NCBI GenBank assembly: GCA_030789695.1
Contig: CM061139.1
Coordinates: 3,673,878 to 3,737,877 of the forward strand
DNA length: 64,000 nucleotides
Direction: 5' to 3'
Source of the DNA: Scilla litardierei
Lineage: Eukaryota; Streptophyta; Magnoliopsida; Asparagales; Asparagaceae
Every line of letters starts with the position of its first letter. Within the stretch, counting starts at the first letter, position 1. Below are positions 23,120-34,070 of this stretch, piece by piece. The translations under genes were made by a program, and so were the position numbers. The notes beneath the pieces were generated by a model. The model saw only the letters and a program-made list of their open reading frames with translations. It made no database searches and was not told the DNA's origin.

Positions 23120-24880
23120 CTAAACATTAGGTAACCAAACCCAAGAGGAGTTTGATTTCCTAACATAATCACACGAGGTGATCACATCCCTAACTAGAGA
23201 GTTGATGTAACTATCTCTCTCTTGCACACTAGCCTTAGTGGGAATCCATAAACTCAAGGACTTCCTAGGCAATGGTTTTGCCTTTGCAAGAGGGAAGGAT
23301 GTGGCATGCTTAGGTGTAGAAACAAGTTTCTTAGCATGCAAAGAATGAGGATTTTTCTTCTTAGCAAAAAATGAAGATTCTTCATTCTTCCTCATCACCT
23401 TATGATCTACATGCTTCTTGTGAGTGTTATTGTTGTACAAGAGAGCATGGTGATTCTTCTTAGGTGCTTTAGCAATATTTCTTGAATTTGCACCAAAGGA
23501 AGAATTAGAGGTGGGTTTGGGAACCACATTTTGAACATAACCCAAACCACCTCTATGATTTGCCGGATGTTGTTTTTCCAACAAATCGTGGAGTGAATCC
23601 CTAGAATACACAAAGCTTATGAGCTTCTGGGATTCCTCTTCACATTTCAACGTAAGTTGTTGAATGTGAGCATCTAAGCTAAGGTTTTGAGCAATGAGAT
23701 TTTCATTAAAAATGCTCAATTCCTTAACTTGAGAGAGAAGTGCGTCTCTCTCACAAGTGTCATAAACATGCCTTTCATCATGAACTACACTTGCAGATTC
23801 TAACCCATGCACCCTACTCATAGCATTATCAAGTTTAGCTTTCATTTTATCATAAGAATCGATGCACTTACTAGCCAAATTGGAGGCCACATTTAGGCGG
23901 TATTCAAGCTCCTCATAGGATGGTTTTTCCTCCTCGGCTTCTTCATCACTATCCTCCTCGTTTGAGCTTGATGAAGATTCTTCCCCATTAGCCATAAAAC
24001 AACTTTCTTCTTTGGAGTTGTGCCATGTCTCTATCTCTTCATTGCTAGAGTTAGATGAAGTTGATAAGGAATCATCAAAGGCAACGAAACACCTTTGATC
24101 ATGCTCCTTGTCATCCTCTTCTTCATCATTAGATGTGTCCCCATCGTAATCATCAAATGTGCCACTAAGTCCCTGCTTTTGGTTCTTGACCTCGGACTTG
24201 GCTTTCCAATGTTTCTTCTCTTTACCCTTATAGGAATTTATATTGGGTTTGGAAGGGCATTCGGTAGCCACATGACCTATTCCACTGCAGTTGAAACAAA
24301 CTAACTTGTTAGACTGTGAAACCAACTTTGAAGAAGACATACCTTGAATTTCCTTGAGGAATGCCTTGAAATTCTTGAATTGCTTGGCAAGCTCGATGTA
24401 ATCATCGTCACTAAGAACTTCTTCATCTTCACTTGGAGCTTCTTGTTGGAAATGATTTTTCCACTTGAAAGACTCCTTCTCACCATGAAGAGCAATGCCC
24501 TTTTCCTTCTCGGGCTTGGTTGACTGAGTCTCTTCCTTATGTTAAAGTAGCACTTCATGAGAGATCTCCAAAGTATGCCAAATGCTGTTGGCCGATTTGC
24601 ACATGGAGATGCGATCAAACTCTTCCGGAGTGAGGGCACATTGGAGAACACACATAGCCCTAGCATTGACTTTGATCAAGTCCTTCTCCACTTTAGTTCT
24701 CAAGGCCGTGGGAGTAGAAGGCTCCTCGAAGGGTGACTCCGTTATGTCCCAAAGGTCGTGACTCTTTAAGTAGACCATCATCCTGAAATTCCAACTCGGA
24801 TAGTTGGTTCCGTTGAAGAGCGGGGGTCGAACGGTTGAGAGACCTTCTTCATGAGGCGCTGAAGTAGGGTTGAATGCCAT
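23120..24880 (-). pseudogene. Copia-1 gag with internal deletion and in-frame stop
   Basis: Starts at 24880 (MAFNPTSAPHEEG) with the Copia gag N-terminal pattern PPLFNGTNYPSWNFRM and AMCVLQCALTPEEFDRI. The frame meets a TAA at 24542-24544, then continues in the same frame to the zinc knuckle CFNCSGIGHVATEC (C-x2-C-x4-H-x4-C, near 24290) and on to WVWLPNV at 23120. The central UBN2 segment of about 100 residues that should follow SANSIWHTLEISHE is missing. The stop sits at that deletion joint. The C-terminal half has an acidic Ser-rich stretch and a coiled coil. The knuckle part would bind genomic RNA in the virus-like particle of an intact family member. No pol follows. Confidence 0.85.
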
Positions 24881-24901
24881 TGTTGCAGTAAGATTTAATC
24901 T

Positions 24902-24913
24902 CGCTCTGATACC
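24902..24913 (-). other. Primer binding site of Copia-1 (tRNA-iMet)
   Basis: Minus-strand TGGTATCAGAGC, two bases from the LTR end. Confidence 0.9.
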
Positions 24914-24915
24914 AA

Positions 24916-26381
24916 TTGTAGGGATCGTCTAACCCTTGCAATACTAACAACACACACTAGAGGGGAGGTGAATAGTGTAATGGCAATAAAATTGTCCAAA
25001 TAAAATTTAACTTGCAAATGCGGAATTATAAATGCAAGAGGAATTAAATGGCACAATCAATCCAAACGCAAACACAAAGTTTTACCCTGGTTCCCTAAAC
25101 TTGGGTACATCCAGCCACACCAGTATTCACTATATATTCCCACACAGAGAAGTGAATACAAATCCCACAAAGAGATACCTCACAAAGAAGATTATGCCCT
25201 ACACAAGGACCCAACCAATCCTACACAAGGATTAAGATTCCCACACAGAGAATCACTAACTCCCACTCAGAGAATTAGGGTTAGTCCTACACTAGGACAC
25301 TAAACTCCCACAAAGAGAGTTACTCCGACAAAGAGAGTATCCTAAGTCCCACAAAGAGACAACCTCCCACAAAGAGAGAAACTCCCACAAAGAGAGAAAG
25401 TCCTAATCCCACAAAGAGAAATAGGAAAGCAATTTACACCTTGTAAAGTAAATACTCTTACCTATGCCTTGAGATGCTTACTCATGAATGAATGCAAGGC
25501 ATGGAAGAGGATCTCCAAGTGTTGGAATATGCTTGAGAGCACTTGGATGATTTCCCTTGAGCTGGACTTCAATGCATGAAGAAAGATGAATGCTCAATAA
25601 AGGGAAATGAGGGAGCTTGAGAGTGGCTTAATGATCTCTTGAGATTTTCTATAGAATCAAGAGTTTTTCAAATGTTGTCAAGAGTTCTCAAGAATGGCAA
25701 CACACTCATATATATAGGAATCATATATCAAGCCCAAAAACCCAAAGAAACAGCCAGAAAAACAAATCTGCAACGGTTAGAAACTGGGTGAAAACGACAG
25801 GAACAGTCGACTGATGATCATAAGACAGTCGACTGATCAACGGCTAGAAAATATCCAACGGCTATAATCTGTGCCAGGACAGTCGACTGACGAAGTCAAT
25901 ACAGTCGACTGACAAACAGGACAGGCGCCTGTAAATCCTTCAGTAGACGACTGCTGCAGGGGATGGATTGAAACAGAGAGCTGCACTCTTTCTCCAATTC
26001 TTCGCACAGGCGACTGGTGTTAATACTACAGTCGACTGTCGAATAGTCAGGCGACTGTATATTCTTCATCAGTCGACTACTGTAAAGTATGGAGAGAAGA
26101 CAGAGAGATACAGAGATTGCACTTACGCTAGACAGGTGACTGTTTACCAAATCTCAGGCGACTGTAAATGTACAGGCAACTGAGAACTGATTGACAGGCG
26201 ACTGTGCGTAAAACTCAAGTTTGAGTCAATAGAAATGTTGACTTGAGCAGTGCATATCAGGCAACTGTAGAAGGATCTACAGGCCACTGGAAATCACCCA
26301 GTCGACTGTGTTTCCCTCAACAGGCGACTGACAGAAAGAGTGAACATATTGGGTTGGATTCTATGATAATCCTAAGGTTCA
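24916..26381 (-). repeat. 5' LTR of Copia-1, first part
   Basis: Matches the left LTR at about 99% by eye. It includes the hairpin run (25135-25432), TATA box (25706-25718) and palindrome array (25804-26330), and stops at GTTCA (26377-26381) where the Athila entered. The remainder is 61596-61963. Confidence 0.93.
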
Positions 26382-26741
26382 TGATCGCTCCGGGATGTGA
26401 CCCAAAGAACGGTTGTAGTTTTACCGCAAGTGCACGGTGTAGCAGCGAGCGGGATATCGAACACAGGGAGGACGAATGACCGTGCTTGTTCCAATCAACC
26501 TGGCTATTTAAGAGAGAAATTTGCCTTTGGCGATCCTGTCACAATCGTCAGACAAAAATGCGGAAATATCAAATCAAATAAAGAACGTCTAGGGAATGGG
26601 GAATCCCCGCTACTCACCGTATTTCATAAATGTGGTTCGTCGGTTTCAAAATTGCTAGATTGAGATTTTGGATGAACTAGTTGCAACTGAATGTAGAACC
26701 AAGCTCACGCTCTCGCGCTGTTGCCGGTCTATAGCTATCCT

Positions 26742-27038
26742 AGGTTTGGGTCCAATCTCTTGCAAACCCTAGCCTAAGAAAGCTAGCATTGGGATCAACA
26801 TCATCGTCCAATCGCGCACCGAGCCCAATCTCTTGCAAACTCGGTCCACGACCTAGATTGGGATAGTTCCTACCCGTCCAATCTCTTGCAAACGAGTATC
26901 GGCATGGAATTGCAACCGGAAATCCTAGTATCGGTCCAATCTCTTGCAAACCGATACTTCGAAAATCCGACTCCAACCCAATTCGGATTTCTAGGGTTTC
27001 CTATCAAATTGGGATCCAATCTCTTGCAAATCCCAATT
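26742..27038 (-). other. Five constant-loop hairpins, Athila R/U5
   Basis: The 14-mer CCAATCTCTTGCAA occurs five times, each flanked by different but self-complementary arms: GGGT/ACCC extended by AGG/CCT (26742-26775), ACCGAG/CTCGGT (26818-26845), TACCCGT/ACGAGTA with one mismatch (26871-26898), AGTATCGGT/ACCGATACT (26927-26958), AATTGGGAT/ATCCCAATT (27007-27038). In the transcript the loop reads UUGCAAGAGAUUGG. It lies about 390-690 bases after the TATA box. Confidence 0.93.
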
Positions 27039-27428
27039 GATATGAATACCTAGCCATCCGTAGTAAATTGATCCCAATCTAATCCCTAATAACAATTCTA
27101 GCACAATTTCTACCAATTCATCACAAATATGAAAATGGGCTTGTAGGGTTCATCCCCACGCCCCAAGACGTGGAGACTACTCACAAATCATAGCAAGATC
27201 ACAAAAATAATCGTTGAAATAAGCAATAGAATTCATCACAATATTGAGAGATGCAATAAAAATAGAATTTTTTAGAGAAGAGAAAAGCAAACCAAAGGAG
27301 TTCTTCAATTGAATCCAACAAAATTCCAATCTTTGTCTCCTCTCTAATCACAAGAATAAAGCTAAAAACTAATCTAAAAAGCTGCAAAAAATCTGAGAGA
27401 GAGGCCCCCCAAACTAGGGTAAAAACAG

Positions 27429-27440
27429 GGTTTAAATAGC
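27429..27440 (-). promoter_or_regulatory. TATA box of Athila 3' LTR
   Basis: GCTATTTAAACC on the minus strand, about 80 bp downstream of the palindrome array. Confidence 0.65.
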
Positions 27441-27521
27441 CCTCAAAATCGTCCAAAAACTGTGACCAAAATACCCCTGCACAGCCTGTTTTCCGCAGTT
27501 TTCGCTACAGGCAGCGCATCG

Positions 27522-27902
27522 CACTCTGCCGAGTGACAAAAGTCGCTCGGCCGAGTGAGAAACCCTGTAATTTTCCAGTAAGTCGGGGCCTTCAGGGGTC
27601 TCTCTTCGGGGGCTGGTCGGTCGAGTGAGTTGTCGTCACTCGGCCGATGGCTTCATGGCACTCGGGCGGACAGGATTAACCACTCGGCCGAGTGGGTCTT
27701 CTGAAGTTCAGGCAGCCGAAAAACAGTAACTTGGATGTTTTGGAAGGGCTTCGTCTGGGCGCCACTCGGGCGGACGTGATGTCGTCACTCAGCCGATGTG
27801 GTCTTCGGTGCTCGGCCGAGTGCACAGGTAAATCGTGTCTGATCTGGTCGGCAGAGCAGTGTCTCGCTGGTCGGCCGAGTGGCTCCTCCACTCGGCCGAG
27901 TG
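27522..27902. promoter_or_regulatory. CACTCGGCCGAGTG array, Athila U3
   Basis: About twelve full or half copies of the 14 bp palindrome, some carrying point changes (ctctgccgag, ggtcggtcgag). The copy in the other LTR (60919-61300) keeps more perfect sites. Confidence 0.9.
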
Positions 27903-28197
27903 GGACACAAAAAATGCCCAATCTGCTTGTTTTGGCCTCCTCGTCGCTCCTGTGACGTCCGTTCTTCTTCCGCTCCTCTCCAACAGCAAAATACCCCTCG
28001 GGGAGGTCGTCGGTGACCGTCTAGAGTAAGCGCATCTCGAGATCACTCCAAATCACGCCAAATCACCTGAAATGCGACAAAAACAACAAATCGTGAAAAG
28101 CATCGCAATATCGTCGATATATCGTGAAAAACATGATTTGGGCGATCTAAATGGCATGCAAAAATGCGGGAAAAAGGTGTAAAATAAGGAGTGATCA

Positions 28198-30131
28198 AAA
28201 TCCCCCAAGCTTGCCTCTTACTCGTCCTCGAGGAAGATAAGTAAATGGCTAACCCGGTGGATTCGGAAAACGAAAACGGCGAAAAACGAAAAATGAAAAA
28301 CGAAGAAGAGTGAAATCGAAATAGAATAAAGAAGAAAGAAAGAAGCGAAGAGGTAGGATACTAGATCATTTTCTCAGGACGTGGGTTTCACTTACTCATA
28401 TAGCATGCACTGAATGAAGAATACACGTCAAAGAATTTTATTTTGATATCATAGTATAATAGTGCAAATAGAAATAGAAAACCCACGAACAACGATATAA
28501 TCATGAAAAATGGAATAATTCTAAAATTAACATCGTCTGAATCATTTAAAGCGGTATACGAATCACAGATCACACACTTTTCAATTGAACGCTTTCTATC
28601 AGGAGTATAAGAGTATCACACTATAGAATAGAGGGAATAGAAAAGTATGGATTTCATGAAATGAACGCTAGGCTTAGATCTCTGGATTTCGTAAAGCTAG
28701 AAATAATCTCACCGAGTATAGAATATTACTTAGCCTAGGTTGTCGTGCAACGTCAAGTGGTCACTCTCTCACACATCAATGGATCCCCTCCCCCAAGCTT
28801 ATCTATAAGCATGGTGGCATAAAAAATATTCACATCCCCACTTTTATATAGCTCCAAATGTAATAAGAAGAAAGAAGAAAGAAAGAAAGTGAGATGTGAT
28901 CTTTTATTGAGGATTTTTCCTCTTTTCTCTCTTTTTTTTGAGATAACATATATACACAACGATCCCAACTCGAAGAGAGATAATGATATACAAGAATGTT
29001 CTTCTCTCTTTTATTATTTTTTTCAGAGAATAAGAGATTTGGAGCTAGGAATTAGTAGCGGGGGAAATGCCATAAAATAGAATCGCTAAGGGGAGATTCA
29101 CCAATGATTTTAAAAGTAGAGAAATGATGTTCAAGATTTGTGGAGAAAGAAATAGATATAACTCTCGGTTCACTCTATAAGACATGCACGACAACTTCAG
29201 CAGGGTAATCTAATCTACTCAGTTTCGATCATAAAAAAGCTAACTAATCCAGATTTATCATAGCTAACATCATTCAATCATCCTGAAGTGAAGTGTACAA
29301 TTCATGCATATAGAAGTGATATAGGAAAAAGAAATCAGTACTCCAGATATAAGCATTCAATGCGTGAATCTTGGTGTGTTTTCTGTGATAGCATACATAT
29401 GAATATTCAGACTCAGCTAATAATAAAATTTCATCCATTTTCATGTGGCAAAAGTGTGGGTTACTATCTCTAGATGCAAGGCAAGTCATAACATATGATA
29501 TAAGAAATAAAGTCTAAGACATGACAAATATAGCATGCATATAGAGTAAGCTAAATCCAACGTCATCATCATCACAGAAAAGTCATCTCTAGCATGAGAT
29601 GAAAAAAGAAATAAAGATAAAGAAAAAAAAAGAACTATTTATAATGCGGCACACAGAAAAAATAAGAAAAACGTGATGCATGACAAAACAAAAGAAAAAT
29701 GATAAAAGATAAGTGCAAAAGCGAAGAATGGTGTGAAAAACTAAAAATAAAGGTGGCAAATCGAAAAAGAACGTGAGAACTCACTCCCCCAAGCTAAATG
29801 GCACAGTGTCCTCAATGTACAAAGTGTGGCACACCGAGAGACAAGAAGTGTAAGGGGCAGGTGAGGATGCATGCATGAAAAAAAATGAAAAAAATAAGAA
29901 AAATAAAGAAATGAAAAATATGATGCGGACATGATGCATGCACAGATAGGAGTGATACAGATATATAAGTGGCACCAAAAACTCTCCCTCTCTCCCAAAA
30001 AGATATATAAAGATATGATCTAAAAGAGAATCCCAAAATAAGTGAGGGGAGGGGGGGTGGACAAAAATGCATCAGGACCCAGCAGAAACGGGCAGCACAA
30101 CGGCAAGGATAATCGATGGCATCAATGGTGC
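28198..30131 (-). other. Athila 3' untranslated region with three polypurine-like tracts
   Basis: The tract beside the LTR (28198-28212, minus AGCTTGGGGGATTT) is the functional candidate. Similar agcttgggggag words recur at 28785-28800 and 29785-29795. The remainder is A-rich noncoding. Confidence 0.75.
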
Positions 30132-32306
30132 CTAGGAAGGTGGTGCTGCACCGTCTCCGTCCTGAGGCGGAGGTGGTGGTGGTGGCTGGACAGGCCGCTG
30201 AGCGGGTGTGGGTGTGGAAGTGGTAGCAGGTCGGGTGTGTGTGGAAGTGTGGGCGGGAACCTGCTGGGTGGGTGGGGGTACGCGCGGGAGACGCTCCAGA
30301 ACCTGGGTGAGACAGTAATGGATCTGGGGGATCAGGTCAAAGCGACCAGCCATCGCAGAGACGGTGGAGGACAGGGTCCTAAGGTCGCCTCTGAGGCCAC
30401 TCACCGCCTCCTCTAGAGCACGAATGCTCTGAAGTACAGTGTCGGGGGGAGGTGGTGCAGAGGGACGCACCGGTCGGGGCTGTGCAGGGCATGGCTGGCG
30501 AACTCGGGTCGCGTATGTGACTGGCTCAGCGGGGAAGGGAACAAAAGGTGTCGCGCCTGTGAACGTGGGCCTGGCCTCAGTGTGAGGCCGGGGCACAGAC
30601 TGGTGAGAAGTGGAGGCAGCAGCAGCGAAAGAAGAGTGCAAAAGTGGTAGCGAGGCGGCCAGAGAGGTCAGTGGCACAGAAGTGTGGACAGACGCCACGA
30701 CGCTCTCGGAAAATACAGCAGGGGTGGAGACAGAGGTGACTACCGCTGGGGTGGAAGTGTGTGGACCAAAAGGTGCAACCCCAGCGGAGATCATGCTAGC
30801 CATGGTCTCCACGACTGCGGCAAACGAGGGCTCTCCACTCTCAACAAAGGTCGGTGGGCGCTCGGGGAGTGCGGAGCAAAGAGGCTCGACGGACAGAGGG
30901 CCAGTGGTGGTGGTGGGAGTGGTGGTGACAGACTCGGAAGTGGTGGAAGTGGTGGAAGTGGGCTCAGCTGAGGTGCTCTCGACACCGACAGAGGTGTCAA
31001 GAGCAGCGGAAACGTCAGGTATGGGCTGAGGGGCCACTGGGTCAACAGGCTCGACAGCAGGCTCGGCAGGGTGTGCAACAGGGTCTACAGGGGCAGCGTG
31101 GGCCTGCTCGGCCTCCTCGGCCTCGAGCACGTAAGCAGCGGGGATGAGAACATCCATCGCAGGGAGCCAGTCAACGTGGGCTGGTGCAATCTGAGTCCGA
31201 GCAGGGCTCGGGAGAATCATGTAATCGGCCCTGTAAGGGCCGTGCAACCAGACCCAGTGACGCTCACCATGCGGACGAAGCATCTTCATCCGGGCCATAA
31301 CATCTATCGACAGAGAAGTGGGGCCCGGGACGCGTCGTAAGTCGTCAGTGAAGTCCTCGCCGGTCATAAGAGCAAGCAAGGTGATCAGGCCGCCGCAGCA
31401 TATCGGTGAGCGAGCGCCCACCGATACAATGATGCGGTCTAAAAACCAAGCCGCGATATCGATCATGACGGCGGGGACAAGCTCATCGCCATCCCTAGAT
31501 AGAGCTCTGGGACGTGTCATCGCGTAGAGCATGTAGAGCTCTGGCGTAGACATCGTGCCCGGCTCATATCTGGCCAAAAAGGTCGTCGCCATAAGGCGCT
31601 GAGCAATGCGGAGGCAGGGATGGACAATGGCCGAGGCCTTGGCCCTACTAGGGTCAAAGGCAGCGTGAAGACCCGTAATCCGGGCCCAGAAGGCACCGAC
31701 GTCGAAGGAAGGTGGGGGGATGTGGGTGGGGCCGTAACAGCGATCGGCACCGGGGACAGCGGGCCACGAGAAAAACGCTCTCATCATATCGAGAGTGACC
31801 TGGCACTCTCGATCCATGAACCGGAACGAGCATCCCTCATCGGTCTGGGCGATCGAACTAAGAATCTCAAGTGTCGGGCGGGTAAACGTATCCGCCGACA
31901 CCTGCAGAAAATCTCGCCAGCCCACGTTGTCGTACAACGTGAGCATCCCCTCTAGTACCCCCAGGCATCCTAGGTCAGCGAGGTGTGCAAACCTGGAGGG
32001 TACGATCGATCGCTGGGAGATACGGTCGAAGACGGCGCGGTGTGCGTCGTCTCGGAACGTAATCCCGAGCGGCCCGACCAGTGGAGCCGGTGGTGGTGGC
32101 TGTGCAGCGCCAGGGAGAGGCTGTGCGTGCTGTGGGTGCACTGCAGGCTATGCGGGGTGTGCGGGGCCTGCAGGCTGTGCTGGGTGGACGGCGTGTGTGG
32201 GAGACGGTGGAGGAGAGTCCTCCAACTTGTGGGAGGGGCCGGCATCATCCGACCGCTTCCGCTTGGCGGAAGCTCTCTTCGACCGCGGCCGTGTCCGGGG
32301 CGGCAT
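30132..32306 (-). pseudogene. ATHILA ORF (downstream 'env-position' ORF), one in-frame TAG
   Basis: ATG at 32306 gives a basic, nuclear-signal-like start (RPRSKRASAKRKR), then Pro/His/Ala-rich sequence with a TAG at codon 53 (32148-32150). The frame is then open for 672 codons. The middle ~250 residues (LTLYDNVGWRDFLQVSAD, FMDRECQVTLDMMRAFFSWP, IDIAAWFLDRIIVSV, ICCGGLITLLALMTG) fit the ATHILA ORF-1 family (PF03078). A long Pro/Ala/Thr/Glu-rich stretch follows, then a short coiled coil (LQSIRALEEAVSGLRGDLRT). No signal peptide or membrane segment supports an envelope role. An internal promoter candidate lies upstream at 56186-56197, now separated by the Copia-2 insertion. The single stop looks recent. 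The biochemical role of the family is unknown. Confidence 0.7.
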
Positions 32307-32460
32307 ATCGGCCCCGAATGTAATGCCCTACCAGCTACTGCACAAGTACTAGAAGGGGGGTGAATAGTACTTTAAAATAATAAGGAGTATAATTCCAAAT
32401 TAAATTGCAAACAACTACCAAATCAATTTGCGGAAGCTTAAATTGAATGACAACACAAAA

Positions 32461-32730
32461 TTAACAATGCTAACAAACGATGTTAATGGGTTCGGATCCA
32501 CCCAAGTCTCCCCGACTTGTTCCCGGTGATCCTACGTCCCAACCACCCGGATCCCCTCCGGATACTTGAGTTAAAAACCCTAACTCAAGATTTCCACTAT
32601 GAATATCTTGTGAAAAACCTTCAAAAGATCAAATCATACATGCAATAGCAAACGTGAATCCCACAACCCGGGATCACAACCTTCTCTCACAACCGAGAGA
32701 ATCACAAATCAATATTAAAGAGTTTAATAT
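32461..32730 (-). other. R/U5 hairpin run, Copia-2 LTR 1
   Basis: Stems: TTAACA/TGTTAA (32461-32486), CAAGTC/GACTTG (32503-32519), CTTGAGTTA/TAACTCAAG around aaaaccc (32565-32589), ATCTTGTGAA/TTCAAAAGAT around aaacc (32605-32629; perfect in LTRs 2 and 3), ATCCC/GGGAT around acaaccc (32658-32674), TTCTCTC/GAGAGAA around acaacc (32682-32701), ATATTAAA/TTTAATAT (32712-32730). Four loops share an A-x-A-A-C-C core. Confidence 0.85.
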
Positions 32731-33068
32731 GAAATAAACAATCTTACCACAAAATCATATACCTTGAGTTTTTCTTACCCAAATGGTGAAATGAAGGATT
32801 TGAGGAAGATGAAGTCACCAAGACCTAGCACCAAGGAAATGACCATCAATCGGTGCCTAGGAAAGATTTGGAGACTTGGATCAAGCAATAGCTTGAAGAG
32901 CTCACCAAGAACAAGCTTCTCTCTAGATGGATTCTAGATCTAGAAATGAGAGAGAATGGGTTTCTTGTGAGGAAGAGAGCTTTAGATTTGAGTGAGAATA
33001 GCTATCTCTTTTGATCTCAATGAATCTCTGAATGGAAGCTCTAACCTAGATAGAAATGACCTAGGTTC

Positions 33069-33080
33069 GTATTTATAGGG
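33069..33080 (-). promoter_or_regulatory. TATA box of Copia-2 LTR 1
   Basis: CCCTATAAATAC on the minus strand. Counterparts at 43853-43864 and 54647-54658. Confidence 0.75.
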
Positions 33081-33132
33081 TCCCATAAAAACAAGTTAGG
33101 TCATTCACCAACGGATAGAAATCTGTGAGAAT

Positions 33133-33669
33133 TAGTCGGTCAAAGAACACTCACTGACCGACTAGTTCATCAACTAGTCGGTCAGTCAAACAACATGGAC
33201 CGACTAAGAGAGGAACTGAGAAGAAAGAGAATTTCAGACCTAGAAATCTAGTCGGTCCAAGAAGACTTTCTGACCGACTAGTTTCACAACTAGTCGGTCA
33301 GTCAATGAACGTAGACCGACTAAGAGGCAAAATGAAATAGTCTGAACACAAGTTGACTTAGTCGGTCCAAGAACCAAAGTTGACCGACTAGATTGTCAAC
33401 TAGTCGGTCACCAAACGTTCTTAGACCGACTAACGATAAACAGTAGCTTAGGAGAAATTTAGCATGAACAGTAAGTCACAACTAGTCGGTCAAAGAAGCA
33501 TCACTGACCGACTAGTTCACAAACTAGTCGGTCGGTGAGTCAACGTAGACCGACTAACTGTAAACAGTAAAGTCCAAGAAATTAAGGAATCAAACTAGTC
33601 GGTCCAAGAAGAGTTGCCGACCGACTAGATCACCATCTAGTCGGTCAGTACTTGTTCTTGTACCAACTA
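33133..33669. promoter_or_regulatory. Array of inverted TAGTCGGTC/GACCGACTA pairs, Copia-2 U3
   Basis: About 19 half-sites alternate strictly in orientation, with spacers of about 14 and 6-8 bases, over 540 bp ending about 50 bp upstream of the TATA box. Nearly every half-site contains ACCGAC, the core of the plant DRE/C-repeat bound by DREB/CBF factors. Copies lie at 43917-44453 and 54711-55247. Confidence 0.92.
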
Positions 33670-34070
33670 ACATGCATAATAAAGTCCGAATCGAAGCGCG
33701 ATGCTTCGAGGAAGTTAGAATGAACTTGTGCAAGGATCCTAGAGCTACGAAATGAGCGTAATGAAGATAGAAACGTAAGATATACTCAAGGCTTAACATT
33801 CTATATATCGAAGCTAAAAGACTATAAATAAAACCTTAATAAACGGTCTTCGAGAGCTTCGATTGATTCTTCATAACTTCCAAAGCGGCGCAAGAGCTTC
33901 AACGAAGCTTTAGGCATGAATACGAGCTTTGGAAAGTGTTGAGATGTCGCTTTGAATGTTCTCGTGAAATTGGCGACGATCTCCAATACTGCGCTCACAA
34001 ATTGTTAGTTCATGGATTATTTATGTTTGCTCATCATCAAAACCAAATCCGGGGAGTCCAATATTCAACA

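Larger units (their letters stand above)
26382..28197 (-). repeat. 3' LTR of Athila
   Basis: 1816 bp. Contains gcaagtgcacgg and a nearby cacagggagg, a pairing also seen in the right-edge LTR, then the hairpin run, TATA box and palindrome array. Confidence 0.95.
32319..34070 (-). repeat. Copia-2 LTR 1 (left)
   Basis: TGTAATGCCC...ATATTCAACA, 1752 bp. R/U5 hairpins 32461-32730, TATA 33069-33080, U3 array 33133-33669. It differs from the other two LTRs at about eight shared sites. Confidence 0.95.

Noticed and set aside
30610..31078. Plus-strand frames opposite the ATHILA ORF
   Set aside because: Shadows of a biased minus-strand coding sequence.
30132..32306. ATHILA ORF as a viral-type envelope protein
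   Set aside because: No signal peptide or membrane segment; basic nuclear-like N-terminus.
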